DNA of 64,000 bases, taken from JALSNL01 sp036479585 (lineage in GTDB: Bacteria; Bacteroidota; Ignavibacteria; Ignavibacteriales; Melioribacteraceae). Positions 44,711 through 53,700 of the stretch are shown here, piece after piece. Made by a program: the position numbers and the translations under genes. Numbering within the stretch: the first letter of the stretch is position 1; every line of letters starts with the position of its first letter. The stretch lies in NCBI GenBank assembly GCA_965224785.1, contig OZ245062.1, positions 2,914,001 to 2,978,000 on the forward strand, in the 5' to 3' direction. Below the pieces are notes generated by a model. The model was not told the DNA's origin, ran no database searches, and saw nothing but the letters and a program-made list of their open reading frames with translations.

Positions 44711-44752
44711 AGTTATAAAAATAGACTCTCCCACTTTTTAGGTGGAAGAGTC
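44711..44752 (-). terminator. Terminator after the flagellin gene
   Basis: Stem gactct-ccac paired with gtgg-agagtc around a short loop, followed on the minus strand by tattttta. It lets flagellin be made in large excess over the downstream fliS-fliD genes. Confidence 0.85.
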
Positions 44753-44770
44753 GTTCAATAAAAGTTAATA

Positions 44771-45664
44771 CTAACCTAATAGTTGCAACACTCCTTGAGG
44801 AGCAAAGTTCATTTGCGCAAACATTGAAGTTGCAGCTTGTGAACCAATTTGAGCCCTCGTTGCATTCAACTGTTCCATAGCCATATCAGCATCAAACAAT
44901 CTTGAATAAGCTGATTTAGAATTAGCAATAGCTGAAGTTAAGAAGTCTTGTTTTGAATCAAGTCTTTGTGAAAAGTTACCTATTGAACCAAGTGAAGCAT
45001 CAATCGCATCTTCAAATGCAGTTAACTTATCAGTAGCAGTAGCAGTAATTCCACTAATAGTAGCTGAAGTTACGCTTCCAAGTTGATCAATACCTGCTTT
45101 AACTGCTGTTGAAATACCATTTGCTAAACCACTATAGCCTGCAGCAGAGCTAGTACCAGCAAGACTGCTAGCATAATCTATCTGAATTGTGTCAGTTGAA
45201 TCAACTCCAGTTTGGAAAGTAAATCCAGCACCAGCACCATCAGCAGTTGACATTAATAGTGTAGTATCGTTAAACTTAGTTCCACTTAGCGAAGAAGCAA
45301 TCTCATCAGCAATAGCTTTAATATCTTTTGCAATAGCTGCATTATCAGAAACCGGGTTACTAGCATCAGCAACTTTAGCTCTAATTTGAGTTAGTTTATC
45401 TTTAATAGATATTAACTGACTTTCTGCAGTTGCAAGCATATCTTGAGCTGAGCCAACATTACGTTGTGCAGATTCCATAACTCTTACTTTAGAATCTAAA
45501 GATTTACCAACGTTAAATCCTGATGTATCATCAGCAACATTGTTAATTCTTTGTTGAGAAGCTAAACGCAATTGTGCTTTTTGTGAACTTGCGTTTAATT
45601 TTGAAAGTGCAGTATATGCTTTTAATGCACCAACGTTTGTTCCTATTCTAAATGATTGTGACAT
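44771..45664 (-). CDS. fliC: Flagellin
   Basis: 297-aa filament subunit. The N-terminal D0/D1 domain is recognisable (FRIGTNVGALKAYTALSKLN, QQRINNVADDTSGFNVGKSL). A short variable centre (about 135-215) is rich in Ala, Ser, Thr and Gly, offering O-glycosylation sites. The C-terminal D1/D0 domain is SAYSRLFDADMAMEQLNATR then MNFAPQGVLQLLG. GGAGG lies 7 bp before ATG. It is the only flagellin in the window, at the boundary between the flagellar cluster and the glycosyltransferase operon. Confidence 0.97.
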   Translation of the reverse strand: MSQSFRIGTNVGALKAYTALSKLNASSQKAQLRLASQQRINNVADDTSGFNVGKSLDSKVRVMESAQRNVGSAQDMLATAESQLISIKDKLTQIRAKVADASNPVSDNAAIAKDIKAIADEIASSLSGTKFNDTTLLMSTADGAGAGFTFQTGVDSTDTIQIDYASSLAGTSSAAGYSGLANGISTAVKAGIDQLGSVTSATISGITATATDKLTAFEDAIDASLGSIGNFSQRLDSKQDFLTSAIANSKSAYSRLFDADMAMEQLNATRAQIGSQAATSMFAQMNFAPQGVLQLLG

Positions 45665-45738
45665 ATTAAACCTCCATGTTTGTTAATGTCTAGTAAGCAT
45701 CCTTGCCTACTATGTGTTAAAAAATTCAACCGTACCTT

Positions 45739-45769
45739 TTTGCGGCAGAATATTATTAGTTAAGTTTTA
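45739..45769 (-). promoter_or_regulatory. Candidate sigma-28-like flagellin promoter
   Basis: On the minus strand GCCGCAAA resembles the sigma-28 -10 (GCCGATAA), about 75 bp ahead of the flagellin start. A TAAA lies 19 bp upstream of it; the usual spacing is about 15 bp, so the match is partial. The FlgM-like gene downstream makes a sigma-28 promoter likely somewhere here. Confidence 0.25.
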
Positions 45770-45878
45770 ACTTCAACACCACTATCGTAATAGCAAATTA
45801 AAAGTTTAGTGCAATTAGGAATAATTTTTACAAGCGAATTGGTTAAGTTGTTGCAGAGCTATCTGATTTAGTTAGTTG

Positions 45879-46005
45879 AATTGTTAAATGGTCTGGTGGT
45901 TAAATAGCTAAATTAATTTTAGAAAAAATTTTAATAACTGTTATTTTCAATTTCTTAATTTTATTTAATCTTTACAACTATTTAACAATTAAACCATTTA
46001 GCTAT
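45879..46005. repeat. AT-rich inverted-repeat element in the 344-bp fliC/glycosyltransferase gap
   Basis: Two inverted word pairs occur: aattgttaaat (45879-45889) with atttaacaatt (45980-45990), and atagctaaat (45904-45913) with atttagctat (45996-46005). The pairs are staggered rather than nested, as if a small repeat unit had been duplicated and inverted. I see no gene in 45665-46008; the rest holds the flagellin leader and promoter. Confidence 0.55.
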
Positions 46006-46008
46006 TTT

Positions 46009-47511
46009 TCAGGTAATAAGTAGCGGTGAAATTTTTTCTTTTAGAACTTGTAGTTTTAAATAATAAGGTGAATTCATTTTAATTCTTTCTTCTGCAAAAG
46101 TTATTAGTTCATTCAGCTTCGCATAGTCTTCTTGTTGAACATAAATTGAAGTGAGATAAAATATCCCAGAATAGTTTTGTTCATTATTCTCTAAGGTCAA
46201 TTTTAATATCATTTCAGCTTCCTCTAACTGATTGATATTGATTAGAAATGCTCCAAAAGCTAAAAGATATTTTAAGTTTTTATTATATCTATCATAAATT
46301 TTTGAATAAAACTCTAACTGAAAATCAATATTAGAATTTTGCTCAAATAGTTTTATTGCAAGGTCTAGACTACTATCATTAACAATACTAATTAAAACAG
46401 ATACATCACTTATGTTAAGATTTTTATTCTGTAAAATATTTAGCATTAACTTTTGCTCACTTGATGAAATAGCATTTAGTTTTCTATAAAAGAATTCCAG
46501 ATGATTTGAATTGTTTGCAACTAGAGATAATAAAACTCCTTGATAAATTATTTTTTTATTATCAAGATGAACATCAATTACATTTTGACTTTTGTTACTT
46601 GTATTTAATTTTAAATTTTGTTGAAGTGCATCTTTACAAAAGCCTATAGCTTTTTCAATTTCATTATTTAGTTGATAAACTTGTGAAGCAAGCAAATATA
46701 ACAACGGATGATTTTTATTTTCACTTACACCTTTATCTATAAATTCTTTTGCAGCAGATAAATTTCCTCTTTGTAATTCATAATCTGAAAGACGTATGTA
46801 ACAAACAGATTTAAATTCCTTCCGCAAGTTTTTATCTAGTAGAGCTTTTTTTGTATAGAAAACTGCCTGCTCCATTTCATCTAAAACCGAGTATGTGTTA
46901 GCTATTTGGTAAGCACCATAAGACATTGGTTTTTCATTATAATCGTTAATCAAAAGTTCAAGGTTTCTATCTGCTTTTTCTTTTAGTTTTTCTTTATCTA
47001 CATTATAACCAAGGTGTGTAATCTCAATTGATGACCCAACAAGCTTATAGCCAGACTTTGCCAATGATGGTTCAATCTGTTCGTGAGCTTTTCCGGTAAA
47101 GGAAATATTTTTATTATTCCTAAATAGACGAACATATTTCATTAGTGTTGGTGCTTTTTTTCTATCGTCTAAATTTTTAATAATACAGTTTATTGCTAAT
47201 TTATTGTTCCCTTTTATTTTTCTAAATAACTCTTTTTTAGATTTTTTTTCTAATCGTTCATCAGCATCTAAATATAATATCCAATCGCCAGTAGATTTTG
47301 AAAGTGCAAAATTACGTGCCGCAGAAAAATCTTTAATCCACTCAAAGTGAAATATTTTTGCATTAAATTCTTTCGCAATATCTAAAGTAGCATCAGTAGA
47401 ACCAGTATCAACAATTACAATTTCGTCAGCAATTCCTTTTACAGACTCCAAACATCCGCGAAGATATTGTTCTTCGTTTTTCACAATCATACTTAATGTA
47501 ACTTTTGGCAT
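46009..47511 (-). CDS. GT2 glycosyltransferase with C-terminal TPR repeats
   Basis: 500-aa protein. The GT2 domain (about 1-230) begins LSMIVKNEEQYLRGCLESVK, with IVDTGSTDATLDIA and the metal/sugar motif ILYLDADERLE, and resembles SPBc2-type/WaaE-like glycosyltransferases. The C-terminal 270 residues are TPR-like helical repeats (EQAVFYTKKALLDKN, AKEFIDKGVSENKNHPLLYL, IEKAIGFCKDALQQN). GT2-TPR fusions often act on protein acceptors. It sits between flagellin and the giant glycosyltransferase gene, so flagellin or another surface protein is a plausible acceptor. Acceptor and sugar are not determinable here. Confidence 0.85.
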   Translation of the reverse strand: MPKVTLSMIVKNEEQYLRGCLESVKGIADEIVIVDTGSTDATLDIAKEFNAKIFHFEWIKDFSAARNFALSKSTGDWILYLDADERLEKKSKKELFRKIKGNNKLAINCIIKNLDDRKKAPTLMKYVRLFRNNKNISFTGKAHEQIEPSLAKSGYKLVGSSIEITHLGYNVDKEKLKEKADRNLELLINDYNEKPMSYGAYQIANTYSVLDEMEQAVFYTKKALLDKNLRKEFKSVCYIRLSDYELQRGNLSAAKEFIDKGVSENKNHPLLYLLASQVYQLNNEIEKAIGFCKDALQQNLKLNTSNKSQNVIDVHLDNKKIIYQGVLLSLVANNSNHLEFFYRKLNAISSSEQKLMLNILQNKNLNISDVSVLISIVNDSSLDLAIKLFEQNSNIDFQLEFYSKIYDRYNKNLKYLLAFGAFLININQLEEAEMILKLTLENNEQNYSGIFYLTSIYVQQEDYAKLNELITFAEERIKMNSPYYLKLQVLKEKISPLLIT

Positions 47512-47558
47512 TTATTTTTCTCTTAATGTTATAATAATTATATTTTATGTTTACTTCG

Positions 47559-47734
47559 CAGACAAGATTGTCCGCAATACGTATCATAGACAATCTTGTC
47601 TGTGTGAATTTTAGGAATTATAAGAAACACTTTGTAAATAACTCATTCTTATCAAGAATCCGTCTGACCGCCGAGACAAGCCATTTCTTGACAATAATAG
47701 TTGACCGTTAATCGTCACTGAAATGGTCAGTGAC
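47559..47734. repeat. Cluster of inverted repeats in the gap between two glycosyltransferase genes
   Basis: A perfect 14-bp inverted pair cagacaagattgtc/gacaatcttgtctg lies at 47559-47572 and 47589-47602. tcaagaa/ttcttga follows at 47652 and 47685, then a 7-bp hairpin gtcactg/cagtgac at 47714-47734. These are GC-richer than the flanks. They look like a composite of mobile or extragenic palindromes and may also attenuate the operon. Confidence 0.65.
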
Positions 47735-47745
47735 AGCCAAGCAAT

Positions 47746-50700
47746 TTATTCTGTTCTTTCAGTTTCTTCTAACAAAACTGCATTGTGTTCTTCCGGTAAA
47801 TTTAACTTTGTATTCACTTCTCGCAACCTTGTATGAGCATCTTGATTATCATCGTTATTTACAATTGCCCACTCAAACATTGATTTCGAATCTTCAATCA
47901 TTTCAGCTTGATAAAAAACTTCGCCCAAACCAAAACAAGCTGTTGATGAATTAGGATTTTCATTTAACTCAAGTTCAAAACAATTTTTAGCTTCTTCCAA
48001 TTCATTTTTAGAAAGCAATAAAGTTCCGGCAAGATTTAGAATTTCCTCTTTGGTAATATTTTCGTATCCAACACGCTCTGAACCTTCATAGTTTTCTAAT
48101 GCTAGCTTTAGATTCTGTATTGCAAAATCATATTCTTCGTCATCTATATTTATGAAGGCTCTTGCAATACTTTGGTTAAATAAGTCTGTATTAATGGGAC
48201 ACTCTAATTTTCTATCTTTTATATTTTCTGCTTTTAACCAAACCCCTTCAGGTGTTGCACCCCATTTTTCAACAAATATTTTTCCATTTGTTTCCAATCT
48301 TTTTGCATATTTATTTTCGCCGTTTGCTTTAAAACTTACTGAACCGTAATGATGTATAAAAACATCTCTTGCTATAACAGATTTGTAACCTGCAAGTTGG
48401 GAGCGTAAACAAAAATCATCATCCTCAAAATTGCCGGGTGAAAATCTCTCATCCAATCCACCAATTTTTTCTATCACTTCTCTTTTAATGAGTGTACATA
48501 AAAATGCGAGTCGTGGAAACTCTATTGTTTGATTTTTATTTTTAACTGAAATTTGTTTAGCATAGATATGCATATCATCCATTGTGGAATACTTTGCATC
48601 TTTATCAATTTGTAATCCGCTTACAGAATTTGATATTGGACCAACAATTCCAATATTTTCTTTTAAGTTTGCTACTTCAACCATTTTACTTAGCCAACCG
48701 TTGGTTACAACTACATCATTGTTAAGTATAAGAATATAATCTCCCTTCGCTTCTTTAATCCCTTGATTAACTGCTATTGGGAATCCTAAATTTTTATTGT
48801 TAGAAATAACTTTTACATTTTCGTATTTTTTTAGATTCTCAATTGTATTATCTGTTGAGGCATTATCAATAATAATAATCTCATAACTAAAATCTGTAAA
48901 TGCTTCAATGCTCTCAATAGTTTGCTTAGTATACTCCCATTGATTAAATGTTGGAATTACAATTGATACACCTTTAGTCTTTTTATCCAATAACTTTGTG
49001 GCGTTATTAAATTTTCCGGTTGTTGGTGTAAACCATTTCATTCCCCACAATTCTAGAGGTGTTGGAACGTTACCTTTCCCATAATGATTAACTAATTTTT
49101 CATATAATTTATCTGTACTTTCTTTTACAAGTAAATCTGTAATAGATTCTTTTTCTGTTTTAAAACTCACTTGCCCTTCGTGAAATACAAATGTATCTAA
49201 TGCAACTAAAAGTTTGTAGCCTTTAAGTCTAAATTGCCAACTTAAATCAAGATCATCATTGCCTAGAAAAAGCTCTTTATCTAATCCACCCAATTCATTT
49301 AGAAGAGTTCTTTTTATCATCATACAGAAACCAATTAGTAATTTTGTTTCTACTGTTTGCTTGTTATATCTTCTTTCTATTTCAATTGGAATTTGCTTTA
49401 AATTTAAAATTTTAAGTTCATTCGGTTCTATGTAAGCAGAAACATTTTGATAACCGGCTGCATAATTTGAAGTTGGCCCAACTGCAGCAACATTTTTTGT
49501 TCTACAAACAGAAACCATTTTCTCAAGCCATTTTTCAGTTACAGTAGTATCAGGATTTAGTAAAACAACAAATGGATTACTAGAATTTTTTATCCCAACA
49601 TTACATCCTTCTGAGAAACCTAAGTTTTTTTCTGATTGAACAATTTTAAATTGTTTAGAATTTTTTATTATTTTTTTTATAATACTTATTGTTTTGTCTT
49701 TTGAGTTATTATCAACAATAACAACTTCATCATAGTTGCGTAGTGTTTTCTTTAAGCTATTTATACAAGTTGCAATACTTCCTTCTGAGTTGTATGTAAC
49801 AATTATAATTGATGCACCATGTTGTTGCTTCACATCATTAAAAAGATTATTAACTCTTTCTTTCTGAGCTTTTAGAATATTTTCATTTCCTTTTACTAAA
49901 TGATTATATCTTTCAAAGATTATTTTCATAGTCCTTAAAAAATCTTCGAGATTTCCGGAAGTCAAACCTTCAGTAGATTCTCTTCTATTAAATTCTGAAG
50001 TTACTTGTTTGATATGTAGAAAATCATATTTCTGCGAAAGTCTAATCCAAAACTCCCAGTCTTCGTGCGTTAGAAAATCTTCATCAAAACTTCCAACATT
50101 CTGAATACAATCTCTATGGTGCATAAAACATTGGGTTGGTGCAATGTTCATTAACAATAATAATTCTTTAGAAAAATCAAATGAATATGGGATGCTTTTT
50201 GATTTTATAATTCCATTTGCACCTTCACCTTTGTGAGTGATACAGTACGCATCGGAATACACAACTTTATAATTTGTACTTTCCAACTTTGAAACAAGGG
50301 TTTCTAAATGATTGCTATAATATGTATCATCATCATCTAAATAAGAAATGTACTTTCCTTTGGCGTTATGCAACCCTGTGTTCCTTGCAACAGTTGGGCC
50401 TCTATTTTCGGAATGACAAAAATATTTAATTCTAGTATCTTTCAATTCAGCAACAACATTTTGAACATCTTTACCAGCATCATTTATTACTAGTATTTCA
50501 AAATTTTGGTAGGTTTGGTTTAGTACACTTTGCAAAGACTGTTTAAGAAAAGAAGCTCTATTGAATGTTGGAATGATAACAGAAACTAATGCTTGTTCAA
50601 TAATATTACTCTCAATCTCTTTAGGTTCTTCTTTTAGCAAGATTCGTTCTCTCATTTTATTTAGTACAATTTTGCTATTATCATCTGTAAGATTTAATGC

Positions 50701-53700
50701 TGCATTATAAAATTTTTCATTATTAGGATTAAACCTTACTGCTTGCTTGTAATATTCTAATGCTACATTAAAATCTTTTTCTTGTTCATTTAGAACTCCT
50801 AAATAAAAAGGTACCTCTGAAATGTATCCTAGTTCTTCATTCATTTGTTGGATAATAGATTCTAACTTATTCCATTTTTTTAGTTCTATAGCATCTTCAA
50901 TTTGGTTATGAAGCTTATTATAGTTAGCAATTATATTTTTGAATTCTTGATATAGTTCTTTTAGTTCATCAACATCTTTAAAGCTATCAACAAATTTTTC
51001 AATTAAATTTTGGTTACCTAAACTTAAGTAGGTAGCAAACATAAGTTTGATATAATCAGAGTTAATTGGATTGCTTATTTTGTTGAGATAAAATATTGCA
51101 TTATTATAATCTTGAAAATTATGTAAGCTTAGTGCAAGGTGGTAATAAATATTATCCAAGACTTCCAGATTTAATAAATCAAAATTTACAAACAAGTCTG
51201 AAAGAGTATATTTTGAAAGAACTTTTTTCACTACTTTGGCTTCGTAGGAGTGATCCATTGTTGTTCCAAAAGATACATTTGAATTATGTTTACGGTAGTA
51301 ACAAACAATATCATTAACTTTATAAAATTTTGCTTTTTCATATAATCTTGACCAAAGCTCATAATCCTGAGCTCTTAAATATTCTTCATCAAAATATCCA
51401 CATTGCTCAAAGAGTTCTTTTTTAATTAGCGAGGCGGGGAATGTTATTCCACTACCTAGAATTAAATTACGAAGCATATCTACTTTTGATTTTGAATAAT
51501 CATTTGGTTCATACCTTTGAATTTCTTTTCCAGTTTCATCATCAAATTGTAATAGATTTCCATAAATAATATTTACTTTTGGATTGGCTAGTAGAATTTT
51601 CACATAATCGTCTAAAATATTTTCTCTTAGTTTGTCATCATCATCAAGCCAAAGTAAAAATTCACCTTTTGAAAGTGTGACTAATTTATTTCTAACTTTC
51701 GGACGACCAAGATTTTCTTCACTTTTAAAATACTTTATTTTATCTGAGTTGATTGATTTTACCATCTCCGAAGTATTATCTGTAGAACCATCATCAACAA
51801 TTAGAATTTCATAATTTTCATAATTTTGATTTAATGCACTATCAACAGCTTCCTTTAGATATTCAGCTCTATTATAAGTTGGAATACAAATAGTAATTTT
51901 AGGATTCTTAATTTTATCGGAAGTAAAAGTTTTATTTTCATTTTCTTTACAAATAAGTTCCGAACTATTATTCCAGTATTTCTCCCAACTTCTCAAATAC
52001 TCATCCCAATTAGGATGAATAGTTAGTAATCTTTTACGAGATTTTTTCTGTTTTTCTCGTTTATTATTAAAGTGTTCCTCGTCTTTTGCGTAATCGTGAT
52101 AAATTACCGGACCCGGAGTATAAATTTGTTTTCGTTTGTCGGGTTCTTCCAATAAAAGTCTAATAGACAATTCTACACCGCCACCGCCAAATCTTATATT
52201 ATCATCCCATCCCCCAACTTTATAAAATAGGTCAGCTTTGTAAGTTGTATTCCCTTCTAAATCTGCATAAATAGGAAATGGTTTTTCTCCAAGGAAGTAA
52301 TGAGAAGCTATTTTATTTAGTGGGTTTTCTGTCTTAAATTTATAAACACCTCGAGCAGCAATAATTTCATATTTATTGTGAACTTTAAGATGCTCCTCAA
52401 TAATATTTTTTTCAGGTATTCCATCATCTTCTAAAAAAAATAGTATTGGACTTTCCGCAAACAGAGAACCAATATTTCTGGCTAAGTAAGCTCCGGTATT
52501 TTGGTTTAGTATTATGTATTTATTTATGAATGGTTCTAAAGAAACAAATTCATTTCTATCTGCACCATTGTTTACAAAAATCAATTCAAAATTTTGGTCT
52601 CTTTGTTTTTCTAATATTTCTAGATTCTTTAATGTATCGGGATGTAACCGCCAAGAAATTATAATAATTGAAATTTGTGGATTTTTAATTTCATTTAAAA
52701 TTTTAAAGTTTTTAAAAACTTTAGAATATTTTTGTTCTTTTTCTTTCCAGTTTTTTTCCTCTAAAAAAGATTGTAATTGTTCTACTTTAGAAAATTTATT
52801 TTTTTGTGGAACTTCCTTATAAATAGAAAGGTCTGCTGGACAAGCACAAGATTCAAACGGGCAAACAATAGGTTCGTTTGAAGGAACAAACTCTTTTCTC
52901 TTATCAAAAAGATTTTCTTTATACAAACTACTTCCCCTAAAACAAACTGCTGGAGCAGTATCGCCAAATTGATCGATACTAATAATATCTATACCAGCAT
53001 TACATAAATATCCTTTAAAATTATTTTTATTATTTCCAATTAATTCGTTTGTTGTTGTTTCAGTTTCTATTATACTATCATCAGCTTCATTTAAATAACT
53101 AATTGGAATTGTTACTTTAGTTTCTTTTTGATTAATATTTTTGAGCCAGTTAACATCTTCTTTTGTATATCTATTATCCGGTTCTGAACCATAGTCTTGA
53201 CGAATCATCATTATACTTATTGATGTTATATCGTTTTTCAAGGGAGAAAGTTCTTTATCTAAGTTTTTAACATCATCCATAAATTCTGGATGAGCCATTA
53301 TAGAAATTTGTAATTTAACTTGGTTTGAATGAAGAAACTTTATACGTTCAATAAAATTTTCTTTTCTTGCAAAATCAAAATGGTAAGAAGTAATAAATCT
53401 TATTTGATTTTTATATTCTCCAATCGAATCAATTAATTTTGAATAGAAGGACATTGGTTTGCTTAAATTAGTAATAGTTGTAACCCTAGCTCTATCTTTA
53501 AATTTAGAAAAAACCTCTAAAAGTAAATCTATATAGTTAGGATGAATTGTTGGTTCTCCACCTGAAAGTACAAAGTGAAATTTTTCTTTTTGTATCTTTT
53601 GCAATTTATCTATTGCAGTTACTAAGGATTCTTTATCAACAAAAAATCCGTTTTTATTATCTACAACTGTACAATAATTACAGTCATAATTACATTTCCT

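Noticed and set aside
47559..47734. CRISPR-like or tandem repeat array
   Set aside because: The repeats are different inverted pairs, not regularly spaced direct repeats with unique spacers.
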